This document shows, piece by piece, positions 1 to 6,633 of a DNA stretch of 8,920 nucleotides (positions are counted from its first letter, which is position 1; every line of letters starts with the position of its first letter). Below the pieces are notes generated by a model. The model saw nothing but the letters and a program-made list of their open reading frames with translations. It was not told the origin of the DNA and did not search any database. Origin of the DNA: Flavobacteriales bacterium. GTDB taxonomy: Bacteria; Bacteroidota; Bacteroidia; Flavobacteriales; JADGDT01. The position numbers were made by a program, and so were the translations under genes. The stretch lies in NCBI GenBank assembly GCA_023145275.1, contig JAGLEB010000019.1, positions 1-8,920 on the forward strand, in the 5' to 3' direction.

Positions 1-2070
1 AAATTTAGCCCAGAGTACATCAACAGTATTCAATCTATGGCAAATGGCAAATACTACACCGTTTTAGAATACGGCGAAAATGGAACATCTATTGATAAAT
101 ATTCATACTCGTCGTTAAACAAAATCACAACAGTAGTTAAAGGCTCTGATTTGCCTGATGCTCCATTCTTTACTTCATATAAATTTTCGCCAAACGAAAA
201 CTCTATACTTTTAGCTACTGAAACTTCTGCAATTTATAGACATTCATATACTGCGAATCACTTTTTATACAACCTCGACAATAAAAGCCTAACGGAGATT
301 TCTAGTGGAGTTGAACAAGAACCAAGTTTTTCTCCTGATGGATCTAAAATTGCATTCGCAAGAGAGAATAACATATATATATACAACATCAAAGACAAAA
401 CAGAGACTCAGGTTACAACAGATGGCAAAAAGAACGAAATAATTAATGGTATTACTGATTGGGTATATGAGGAAGAATTTGCATTTGTAAGAGCCTTTGA
501 GTGGTCGCCAGATAGTAGATATATTGCTTACATAAAATTTAACGAAAAGGAAGTGCCAGAAATGTCTATTGATATTTTCGAGTCGAGCCTTTATCCAGAG
601 CAGATGAAATTTAAATACCCGAAACCTGGAGAGCATAATTCAAAAGTTAGTCTACACATGTATTCTTTGTCGTCAAAAATAACCGAAGAGGTGAAATTTG
701 AGCATGATGAAGATTTCTATATTCCAAGATTGAAATGGAATAAGCAAAAGCATAACCTTTCATTCGTAGTTATGAATAGGCATCAAAACGATCTAAAACT
801 TAATCTAGTAAATGCATCATCATTAGATATTAGAACTCTATTACACGAAACTTCAGAAACCTATATTGATATAAGTAACAATTTAACTTTTCTAGAAGAT
901 AATAGTTTTATCTGGACAAGTGAGAAAGATGGTTTTAATCACATATACCACTACAATTCAGTAGGTAAACTGAAGAGACAAATAACTAAAGGCAAATGGG
1001 AAGTAACAGATTTTTATGGATACAGCGAAGAAGATAAAAGACTTTACTACCAATCAACAGAAAATGGATCTATAAACAGAGGTGTATATTCTATTAAGCT
1101 TAGTGGATCGAGTAAAAAATCTCTCAATACTGAACCTGGTACTAGTAGTGCAAATTTTGCAAATGACTATGAATATTACATTCACACTTATTCAAATTCA
1201 AATCAGGCAAATATATACTCTCTGTGTAGAGCTAAGGATGGTAAGGAAATTACAGTAATAGAAAACAACTCTGCTCTAAATAAAACAATTTCAGAATACC
1301 CTATTTCGAGAAAGAAATTCTTGACAATAAAAACTAACAATGGTTCTGTTATGAATGCGTGGATAATTAAGCCTACGGATTTCAACCCATCATTACAGTA
1401 CCCAGTATTGATGTATGTTTACGGCGGACCAGGATCACAAACCGTTACTAATAGTTGGGGTGGGACAAACTACCTTTGGTTCGAAATGCTTGCTGAGAAA
1501 GGATATATCGTTATTTCTGTAGACAATAGAGGTACTGGCGGAAAAGGCGCTGCATTTAAGAAATCTACCTACAAAGAGCTCGGGAAGTTCGAAATTGAAG
1601 ATCAAATTGCTGCAGCAAAGTATTTTGGAGAGTACCCTTATGTCGATAAAGATAGAATAGGGATGTTTGGTTGGAGTTTTGGTGGATATATGACTTCGCT
1701 AGCAATGACTAAAGGAGCTGATACTTTCAAAATGGGTATTGCTGTTGCTCCAGTTACAAATTGGAGATTCTACGATAGTGTTTACACTGAAAGATACATG
1801 CAGACTCCACAAGAAAATTCTAGTGGCTACGATGATAACTCACCAATAAACTATGTTTCTAAACTAAAAGGATCATATTTATTGGTACACGGATCTGCTG
1901 ACGACAATGTACACTTTCAGAATACTATGAAAATGATTGAGGCCTTAGTACAAGCAAACAAACAGTTTGATCTATTCGTATATCCTGATAAGAATCACGG
2001 AATTTACGGAGGGAACACAAGACTTCACCTTTATACTAAGATGACTAAGTATATTGAAGATAATCTATAA
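1..2070 (+). CDS. dpp4: Dipeptidyl peptidase IV (S9 family), 5' end outside window
   Basis: Serine exopeptidase that removes Xaa-Pro (and Xaa-Ala) dipeptides from peptide N-termini, in this phylum usually exported to the periplasm or cell surface. The frame is open from base 1, so the ATG at 37 is internal. About 30-40 residues, including the expected signal peptide, lie outside the window. Numbering from the codon at base 1, the beta-propeller domain covers roughly residues 30-440 and the alpha/beta-hydrolase domain about 460-689. The double-Glu motif that binds the substrate N-terminus is in DWVYEEE (Glu158-Glu159). The oxyanion Tyr is Tyr474 in VYGGPGSQ, and the S1-pocket motif YDSVYTERYM is intact. 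The catalytic triad is Ser559 (GWSFGGYM), Asp634 (GSADDNVHFQ) and His666 (DKNHGI). Their spacing closely matches human DPP4 Ser630/Asp708/His740. No clear terminator follows. The next gene, tatA, has its own promoter. Confidence 0.95.
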   Translation, partial: KFSPEYINSIQSMANGKYYTVLEYGENGTSIDKYSYSSLNKITTVVKGSDLPDAPFFTSYKFSPNENSILLATETSAIYRHSYTANHFLYNLDNKSLTEISSGVEQEPSFSPDGSKIAFARENNIYIYNIKDKTETQVTTDGKKNEIINGITDWVYEEEFAFVRAFEWSPDSRYIAYIKFNEKEVPEMSIDIFESSLYPEQMKFKYPKPGEHNSKVSLHMYSLSSKITEEVKFEHDEDFYIPRLKWNKQKHNLSFVVMNRHQNDLKLNLVNASSLDIRTLLHETSETYIDISNNLTFLEDNSFIWTSEKDGFNHIYHYNSVGKLKRQITKGKWEVTDFYGYSEEDKRLYYQSTENGSINRGVYSIKLSGSSKKSLNTEPGTSSANFANDYEYYIHTYSNSNQANIYSLCRAKDGKEITVIENNSALNKTISEYPISRKKFLTIKTNNGSVMNAWIIKPTDFNPSLQYPVLMYVYGGPGSQTVTNSWGGTNYLWFEMLAEKGYIVISVDNRGTGGKGAAFKKSTYKELGKFEIEDQIAAAKYFGEYPYVDKDRIGMFGWSFGGYMTSLAMTKGADTFKMGIAVAPVTNWRFYDSVYTERYMQTPQENSSGYDDNSPINYVSKLKGSYLLVHGSADDNVHFQNTMKMIEALVQANKQFDLFVYPDKNHGIYGGNTRLHLYTKMTKYIEDNL

Positions 2071-2101
2071 GACAAAATAAAAAGCTTAAATAATACTCAT
2101 G

Positions 2102-2134
2102 TTGCTAATTAATTAAGAAACATTATTAACTTTG
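2102..2134 (+). promoter_or_regulatory. Bacteroidota-type promoter of tatA
   Basis: TTG at 2102-2104, a 22-base spacer, then TAACTTTG at 2127-2134. This is an exact match to the TAnnTTTG -7 box, and the spacer falls in the 17-23 range described for Flavobacterium. Transcription would start near 2141, giving a leader of about 25 bases. That leader is A-rich without a Shine-Dalgarno site, as is normal in this phylum. The site makes tatA independent of the upstream peptidase gene. Confidence 0.75.
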
Positions 2135-2165
2135 CAGTGTATTAAATATACGAAAACATAACATT

Positions 2166-2384
2166 ATGACAAATATATTAAACTCAGGAGTACTACCACA
2201 ATCAGCAGGATTCATGGGTGGCTATGAATGGATTCTAATAGCAGCTGTAGTTTTATTATTATTCGGTGGAAAAAAGATCCCAGAGCTTATGAAAGGCCTT
2301 GGTGGTGGAATAAAAGAATTCAAAAAAGCCACAAAAGACGAAGATAATAAGGAAAATGATAAAATTGATGATAAAGAAAAGTAA
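2166..2384 (+). CDS. tatA: Sec-independent translocase subunit TatA/TatE
   Basis: 72-residue pore-forming component of the twin-arginine translocase, which exports folded proteins across the inner membrane. Layout: a short N-terminal extension (1-19), one membrane helix (about Tyr20-Phe33) with a polar Glu21 at its start, the hinge FGGKKIPEL (33-41), an amphipathic helix (about 38-55, containing KGLGGGIKEFKKA), and a charged Asp/Glu/Lys tail. Length and motif order are normal for TatA. TatB is less likely, because TatB proteins are longer and Bacteroidota usually encode only TatA-like subunits plus TatC. A later start at Met17 would still keep the helix. I prefer 2166 because it sits at a normal distance from the promoter and because related proteins, as I recall them, also carry a short extension. 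No tatC lies in the window. Confidence 0.93.
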   Translation: MTNILNSGVLPQSAGFMGGYEWILIAAVVLLLFGGKKIPELMKGLGGGIKEFKKATKDEDNKENDKIDDKEK

Positions 2385-2413
2385 AATTCTTTTCAATTTA
2401 TAACATACTTAAG

Positions 2414-2445
2414 CTCATTAAAGATACTCTTTAGTGAGTTTTTTT
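2414..2445 (+). terminator. Intrinsic terminator of tatA
   Basis: CTCATTAAAG (2414-2423) pairs with CTTTAGTGAG (2429-2438) as a 10-bp stem with one G-U pair and a 5-base loop. Seven T (2439-2445) follow directly. The flank on the other side is not A-rich, so it acts for plus-strand transcription, 30 bases after the tatA stop codon. It also separates tatA from the convergent glycosyltransferase gene. Confidence 0.85.
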
Positions 2446-2474
2446 ATTCTAAATTATCTCGTCTGTAAAATCCT

Positions 2475-3470
2475 CTACTTAAAAAAGAATTTAGGGAAAG
2501 CTTGTTTCTCATCAAGCCTTAAAACATGTAGTTTAAAATTCGAAAGCAGAAAACCATAGCCATAAGAGGTGAATTGTATAAGAGATGTTAAAACAGACAT
2601 ACTAGCTATTTTGATAGACTTTGTTTGAGCTAAAGCCGAGCTCATAATCAAGAGAAGATATGTTAAAACCGTTAATATCGGCAATTGACAAATAGGGCTA
2701 ATTAATAGGGCAAAGACCAAATAAAAAGTAAATAATGTAGGGAAGCAAAAAGTAATTTTGCCAGTTCCAGGGTGCCACTTAGACAAAATAGGTCTTACTA
2801 CTCCAAATTTATAAACTTGAATACGGAAACTACTCCACGAAATTCGTCGTTTATGAAAAACCTTAGCATCAGGAATCAATGAAGTCTCAAAGCCAGCTTT
2901 CCAAATTCTAAATGTTAAATCAGGATCTTCGCCAGGATGAATTTTTCCATAACCCCCAGTAGCTTCAAATGCCTGTTTAGAAATCCCCATATTGAAACTT
3001 CTAGGCTGAAATTTACCAACTTGCTTCTTCCCTCCTCTTATCCCACCTGTAGTAAGAAATGAGGTCATTGCAAAGTTAATAGCCTTTTGTAAGTCACTAA
3101 ATGAAGCATGTGCATCATCTGGACCACCATAAGCGTGGACAAAATTTTCCTCAAGAAATTTATCCACCTCAAGCAGGTAATTTGAGGGTAGAATAACATC
3201 GGAATCAAGCACTATAAAATAATCTCCTCTAGCATGTCTCATTCCGTAGTTACGAGAATCACCAGGCCCTGAGTTCTCCTTATAGAAGTATGATATCGAT
3301 AAGGTATCGCGAAATTCTTCTATTATCAAATCACTTTTCTCACTCGATCCATCTTCTACTATTACAATCTCATATTTCCGATCGAACTCGACCATTTTGA
3401 AACTCTCTAAAAGTTCCCTAATCTCTTGAGGGCGGTTGTAAACGGGTATTATAAAGGAATAATTCAGCAT
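2475..3470 (-). CDS. Family 2 glycosyltransferase with C-terminal membrane segments
   Basis: 331-residue GT-A fold enzyme expected to move a sugar from a nucleotide-sugar to a surface glycan or lipid acceptor at the cytoplasmic face of the inner membrane. The donor and acceptor cannot be read from sequence. Visible motifs: the N-terminal strand YSFIIPVYNRP (4-14), VEDGSS (38-43) for nucleotide binding, the metal-binding DxD as Asp89-Ser-Asp91 in VLDSDVILP, and the catalytic-base region GEDPDL (Glu181-Asp182). Three hydrophobic stretches near 241-260, 263-281 and 287-309 look like membrane helices. The start has a good A-rich leader and begins just before the first strand. A possible -7 box, TATCTTCG (minus strand, 3494-3487), has one mismatch and would leave a leader of only about 10 bases. 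No other polysaccharide genes are nearby, so this is a stand-alone transferase rather than part of a visible capsule or O-antigen locus. Confidence 0.88.
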   Translation of the reverse strand: MLNYSFIIPVYNRPQEIRELLESFKMVEFDRKYEIVIVEDGSSEKSDLIIEEFRDTLSISYFYKENSGPGDSRNYGMRHARGDYFIVLDSDVILPSNYLLEVDKFLEENFVHAYGGPDDAHASFSDLQKAINFAMTSFLTTGGIRGGKKQVGKFQPRSFNMGISKQAFEATGGYGKIHPGEDPDLTFRIWKAGFETSLIPDAKVFHKRRISWSSFRIQVYKFGVVRPILSKWHPGTGKITFCFPTLFTFYLVFALLISPICQLPILTVLTYLLLIMSSALAQTKSIKIASMSVLTSLIQFTSYGYGFLLSNFKLHVLRLDEKQAFPKFFFK

Positions 3471-3512
3471 TGAAAAATAATTTCTGCGAAGATATGATTT
3501 TAGATCAAATTG

Positions 3513-3541
3513 GACATAAAAAAAACGGGGCTATGTCGTTT
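3513..3541 (-). other. Two overlapping short hairpins upstream of the glycosyltransferase
   Basis: On the minus strand AAACG (3541-3537) can pair with CGTTT (3527-3523), followed by a run of T. Alternatively GACATA (3537-3532) can pair with TATGTC (3518-3513). The two pairings exclude each other. Stems of 5 and 6 bp are short enough to be chance. The element could be a backup terminator for fabI read-through or part of the glycosyltransferase leader. Confidence 0.25.
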
Positions 3542-3558
3542 GTAGTGGGCAGTAGACC

Positions 3559-3589
3559 AAAAAAAACTCGCTTGTAAAACAAGCGAGTT
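3559..3589 (-). terminator. Intrinsic terminator of fabI
   Basis: Arms at 3565-3575 (AACTCGCTTGT) and 3579-3589 (ACAAGCGAGTT) form an 11-bp perfect stem with a 3-base loop. The eight A at 3559-3566 read as a T-tract downstream of the stem on the minus strand, partly shared with its last two pairs. The stem lies 26 bases after the fabI stop codon. It indicates that fabI is not co-transcribed with the downstream glycosyltransferase gene. Confidence 0.9.
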
Positions 3590-3614
3590 AATAAAATATC
3601 TTATAGTGTGTACT

Positions 3615-4433
3615 TTAATTGCTATCAATAAAGTTCTGCATTACTTTCTCACTAATACCAGTTGTAGCAAAACCACCATCGTGGAAAAGATTCTGCATAG
3701 TAACTTTCTTAGTAAAATCAGAGAACATCATTATTGTATAATCTGCACACTCGTCAGCCGTAGCATTTCCAAGTGGAGACATCTCTTCTGCAAAATTCAA
3801 AAATTCAGCAAAACCTTTAACTCCAGAACCTGCAGTTGTAGGAGTTGGAGACTGAGATATTGTATTTACTCTAACCTTATTGTCCATACCGTAGTAGTAT
3901 CCAAAACTTCTAGCTATAGACTCTAGGTACGACTTGTTATCAGCCATATCATTATAACCAGGAAAAGTACGTTGAGCTGCAATATATGAAAGTGCAACAA
4001 TCGATCCCCAATCGTTCACTGCATTCATTTTCTTTGCTACGCTCATTACTTTATGAAAAGAGACAGCCGACACGTCCCAACCTTTTGTTAGATGGGCGTA
4101 ATCGTACTCAGTATAGTGCTTACCCTTACGGACATTAACACTCATCCCTATTGAATGAAGAACAAAATCTAGCTTCCCTCCAAGAATTTCCATTGACTTT
4201 TCGAATAAATTCTCTAAATCTGAAACACTTGTAGCATCAGCAGGAATGATTGTTGCTCCTGTTTTATCTCCTAATTTATTGATTTCCCCAAATCTCATTG
4301 CAATTGGTGCATTAGTAAGAACAAATTTTGCCCCTTGCTCCATTGCTTTTTCGGCAACTTTCCAAGCGATAGAGTTTTCATCTAAAGCTCCAAAAATAAT
4401 ACCTTTTTTACCTTCTAATAGATTATTAGCCAT
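3615..4433 (-). CDS. fabI: Enoyl-[acyl-carrier-protein] reductase (NADH-type) FabI
   Basis: 272-residue cytosolic short-chain dehydrogenase family enzyme. It reduces trans-2-enoyl-ACP in the last step of each fatty acid elongation cycle. The cofactor-binding region is GIIFGALDENSIAWKVA (11-27), with HSIG at 93-96. The FabI signature Tyr-x6-Tyr-Lys is present as Tyr150 (LSYIAAQ), Tyr160 and Lys167 (GYNDMADNK). Residues matching the E. coli triclosan-pocket positions Gly93, Met159 and Phe203 are Gly96, Met163 and Phe208. After the core, SQSPTPTTAGSG replaces the GPIRT-type loop of E. coli. I start the gene at the ATG at 4433-4431, not at the in-frame TTG at 4472. That TTG lies inside the promoter -7 box, and related proteins begin just before NLLEGKKGIIFGAL. 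The gene has its own promoter and terminator, so it is probably transcribed alone. Confidence 0.95.
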   Translation of the reverse strand: MANNLLEGKKGIIFGALDENSIAWKVAEKAMEQGAKFVLTNAPIAMRFGEINKLGDKTGATIIPADATSVSDLENLFEKSMEILGGKLDFVLHSIGMSVNVRKGKHYTEYDYAHLTKGWDVSAVSFHKVMSVAKKMNAVNDWGSIVALSYIAAQRTFPGYNDMADNKSYLESIARSFGYYYGMDNKVRVNTISQSPTPTTAGSGVKGFAEFLNFAEEMSPLGNATADECADYTIMMFSDFTKKVTMQNLFHDGGFATTGISEKVMQNFIDSN

Positions 4434-4469
4434 GTTGTAATATATTTTCTTCTGTTTGTTTTCAGCGGA

Positions 4470-4477
4470 CAAAGATA
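4470..4477 (-). promoter_or_regulatory. -7 promoter box of fabI
   Basis: On the minus strand the bases read TATCTTTG, an exact match to TAnnTTTG. Transcription would start near 4463, about 30 bases before the ATG at 4433. I see no clear TTG -33 element at the usual distance. The box overlaps a TTG that could be misread as a start codon, and this decides the fabI start. Confidence 0.7.
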
Positions 4478-4657
4478 GTAAAATTTAATAATTCTACTTT
4501 TTTGCTATGGATTTCATTAAGATTTCATGATTTATTTCAAGGTAGAAGCTCTACATCCCCACTAATTCCTGATTATTAAAGTTTTGTTAAAAAAAAGTTA
4601 AGGTATTGATTACGAACATATAATCATCTAAGTAATAACAATCAACAGCCTAAACGC

Positions 4658-4678
4658 ATTGTTTAACATTAAAACAAT
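4658..4678 (-). other. AT-only hairpin just after recN
   Basis: ATTGTTT (4658-4664) and AAACAAT (4672-4678) form a 7-bp stem with a 7-base loop, a few bases past the recN stop codon. There is no T-tract on the minus strand after it, so it is at best a weak terminator. The rest of the 4434-4683 gap holds the fabI promoter and a 5-bp inverted repeat (GTAGA/TCTAC at 4542-4554), which is probably chance. Confidence 0.25.
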
Positions 4679-4683
4679 ACAGT

Positions 4684-6339
4684 TTATAATTTCAGTAATT
4701 CTTTTGCATGAATCAACGCCGATTCACTTACATTTTTACCACTTAACATCTTTGCTAACTCATCAATTCTATCATTTTTGGACAAAACTTTCATCTCTGT
4801 TTGAGTTTTTCCATTATTTTCGTGCTTGTATACTTTAAAATGAAGACTTCCTCTACCTGCTATTTGTGGTAAATGGGTAATAGCAACAACTTGCATTCTA
4901 GCAGATAACTTTGTCATAATATCGCCAATTTTATCGGCTATATCTCCAGAAACACCTGTATCTATTTCGTCAAAGATTATAGTTGGTAATTTTTTCTTAT
5001 CAGAAAGAATAGTCTTTACAGCTAACATAACTCTCGATAATTCACCACCTGATGCTACCTTACCAATCTCTTCCATTCTACCACCCTTATTGGCCGATAG
5101 CATAAAACTAACAACATCCTTACCGCCACTCAACAGATCATCCGTTTCCGTTAACTCAATACCAAGATTAGCATTTGGCATCCCAAGGTCATTCATCACT
5201 TTTCCAATCTGCTTTACAAGACTACCTATTTTACTTTCTCTTTTCTCACTAAGCTTTTCGGCAGACGAATGCGCTTTTTCGAAAGCCTTATCCCTGCTAT
5301 TCGCGAGTTTCTCAATTTCTTGATCTAGGTTTTCAACTGAGTCCACATCTATTTGAAGAGATTCCTGAATATTCAAAAGCTCAAAAACATTACTAGTATT
5401 ATGTTTCTTCTCAAGATTATATATCAATTGAAGTCTTCCATTTATCTGATCTATCAGCAATGGGTTATACTCCGTTTCTTCCGCAAGATTTTCAATTTCA
5501 GAAGATAAATCATTACTCTCTATTATTAAGCTCTCAATACGCTCTAAAAAGCTATCGATATTCTTTGATACACCATTTAAAGATACAAAACTAGATCTCA
5601 AGCTATTTAGCGAAGAAAGTACACCTATCTGCTCGCCATTCATTATCTCAATGGCATCATTCAATCCCGACTTTATATCTTCGGCATGTGTAAGTGATTC
5701 TAATTCTGCCTCAATCTCTTCTTTCTCCCCTTCTTTTAAATTAGCTTCAACAAGTTCGTTTAATAAAAATACATTGTAGTCGTGTGTCTTTATTAGTTCA
5801 GCCTGCTGAGATTGGAGATTTTCATATTCCTTCTTAGCTTTTTTATAAGCTTTTAACTCTATTTTATACTTTTTTAGAATTTTTGAATTATCTGCAATAG
5901 CATCTAATACATTCATTTGAAAATCAGAATCAGATAGCTTTAGTGTCTGATGCTGCGAATGAATATCAACTAAGTTTGCGCCTAGTAATTGAAGAGTATC
6001 TAAACGAACAGGTACATCGTTTACAAATGCCCTAGACTTTCCTGAAGGATATATCTCCCTTCTAATAATTGTATTTTCATCGTAATCTAAGTCGTAAGTG
6101 TCGAAAAATTCTTCTAATTTATACGAAGCAATATCAAAATGCCCTTCTATAATACATTTCTGTTTTTCGCTCCTCAAACTTTTAGTATCTGCTCGTTGAC
6201 CAAGAATTAATCCTAATGCTCCTAAAATTATTGATTTCCCAGCACCAGTTTCACCAGTAATAATAGACAATCCACTTTCGAAATTCACATTCAAATTATC
6301 AATCAATGCAAAATTGTCAATAGTTAAACTCTTAATCAT
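4684..6339 (-). CDS. recN: DNA double-strand break repair protein RecN
   Basis: 551-residue SMC-like ATPase that acts early in recombinational repair of double-strand breaks, holding or organising DNA ends before RecA works. It is cytosolic and nucleoid-associated. The N-terminal half of the ATPase head carries Walker A GETGAGKS (29-36), within the RecN-typical opening MIKSLTIDNFALID. A Q-loop-like DIHSQHQTL follows. The middle (about 155-385) is rich in Glu, Lys and Leu and looks like the antiparallel coiled-coil arm. The C-terminal half has the ABC signature ASGGELSRVML (from Ala429), Walker B IIFDEIDTGVSG with Asp457-Glu458, and the switch His489 in THLPQIAG. Length is normal and no key residue is missing. 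A -7 box lies about 40 bases upstream, overlapped by a perfect palindrome that could be an operator. The gene is followed by fabI after a 250-base gap with its own promoter. Confidence 0.96.
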   Translation of the reverse strand: MIKSLTIDNFALIDNLNVNFESGLSIITGETGAGKSIILGALGLILGQRADTKSLRSEKQKCIIEGHFDIASYKLEEFFDTYDLDYDENTIIRREIYPSGKSRAFVNDVPVRLDTLQLLGANLVDIHSQHQTLKLSDSDFQMNVLDAIADNSKILKKYKIELKAYKKAKKEYENLQSQQAELIKTHDYNVFLLNELVEANLKEGEKEEIEAELESLTHAEDIKSGLNDAIEIMNGEQIGVLSSLNSLRSSFVSLNGVSKNIDSFLERIESLIIESNDLSSEIENLAEETEYNPLLIDQINGRLQLIYNLEKKHNTSNVFELLNIQESLQIDVDSVENLDQEIEKLANSRDKAFEKAHSSAEKLSEKRESKIGSLVKQIGKVMNDLGMPNANLGIELTETDDLLSGGKDVVSFMLSANKGGRMEEIGKVASGGELSRVMLAVKTILSDKKKLPTIIFDEIDTGVSGDIADKIGDIMTKLSARMQVVAITHLPQIAGRGSLHFKVYKHENNGKTQTEMKVLSKNDRIDELAKMLSGKNVSESALIHAKELLKL

Positions 6340-6371
6340 ATTAAACTTGTATTATTATAGAACAGTTATTG

Positions 6372-6385
6372 TATTTGCGCAAATA
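6372..6385. repeat. Perfect 14-bp palindrome over the recN promoter
   Basis: TATTTGCGCAAATA is identical on both strands. It overlaps most of the recN -7 box (6380-6387) and reaches the likely transcription start near 6373. Its position is right for a dimeric repressor, but it could also be chance, because the box itself supplies half of the palindrome. Confidence 0.5.
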
Positions 6386-6387
6386 TA
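6380..6387 (-). promoter_or_regulatory. -7 promoter box of recN
   Basis: The minus strand reads TATATTTG, an exact TAnnTTTG match, followed by C. Transcription would start near 6373 and leave a leader of about 34 bases before the ATG. No convincing TTG -33 element is at 17-23 bases; the nearest TTG is 29 bases upstream. Confidence 0.65.
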
Positions 6388-6444
6388 ACTCACTTAAAAA
6401 ATATTTACACATAATTCAATTTAATTTCATGAAAATTATTCAAG

Positions 6445-6479
6445 AAAAAAGCCGCTAAAACATATGTTGTTAGCGGCTT
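6445..6479 (-). terminator. Intrinsic terminator of the nagB transcript
   Basis: AAGCCGCTAA (6449-6458) pairs perfectly with TTAGCGGCTT (6470-6479). The 11-base loop can itself pair AAC with GTT. Six A at 6445-6450 give the T-tract on the minus strand, sharing two bases with the stem. It points in the nagB direction and lies about 155 bases past the nagB stop codon, so the nagB 3' untranslated region would be long. Confidence 0.85.
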
Positions 6480-6542
6480 AATTCAGAAATATATTAACAA
6501 GTAAAATATTCTTATAATTTGGAATCATTTATGTGTCTAGCG

Positions 6543-6573
6543 TCTTCCGTTGGTGTGCAGTTCCAACGGAAGA
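6543..6573. other. Unassigned strong hairpin in the nagB-recN gap
   Basis: TCTTCCGTTGG (6543-6553) and CCAACGGAAGA (6563-6573) form a perfect 11-bp stem with a 9-base loop. On the plus strand TTTT follows (6574-6577), a weak terminator tail, but no plus-strand gene ends here. On the minus strand there is no T-tract, and the hairpin would sit inside the nagB 3' untranslated region. A TATAATTTG stretch (6513-6521, +) resembles a promoter but misses TAnnTTTG by one base of spacing. A 29-codon plus-strand frame (6531-6620) runs through the hairpin and has no recognisable product. Candidates are a small RNA, an mRNA-stabilising stem or a dispersed repeat. The whole gap (6340-6633) has no convincing protein gene. 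Confidence 0.5.
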
Positions 6574-6633
6574 TTTTCATTATGCTAAACATGTGTAGAA
6601 CTGTGAAAAAACAGCACTAATTTATTTTACATC

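Noticed and set aside
37..39. ATG at 37 as the start of the peptidase gene
   Set aside because: The same frame is open to base 1 with DPP IV-like residues (KFSPEYINSIQS) before it, so the true start is outside the window.
289..636. Minus-strand open frame of 115 codons
   Set aside because: It is antisense to the dipeptidyl peptidase IV propeller. The product is Phe/Cys/Tyr-rich without a recognisable domain, and the opposite strand is clearly coding.
2085..2117. AT-only inverted repeat after the peptidase gene as a terminator
   Set aside because: CTTAAATAAT/ATTAATTAAG has a mismatch, no G-C core and no T-tract, and overlaps the tatA -33 element.
1..2384. Functional link between dipeptidyl peptidase IV and tatA
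   Set aside because: tatA has its own promoter and terminator, the other Tat gene (tatC) is absent, and DPP IV enzymes usually use the Sec pathway. Adjacency alone is not evidence.
3606..3926. Plus-strand open frame of 106 codons
   Set aside because: It is antisense to the 3' end of fabI and rich in Ser, Cys and His from reverse reading. No promoter or homology is visible, and FabI motifs confirm the other strand.
6531..6620. 29-codon plus-strand frame in the nagB-recN gap
   Set aside because: It reads straight through the 11-bp hairpin, has no clear initiation context and no recognisable product. The stem explains the sequence better than coding does.
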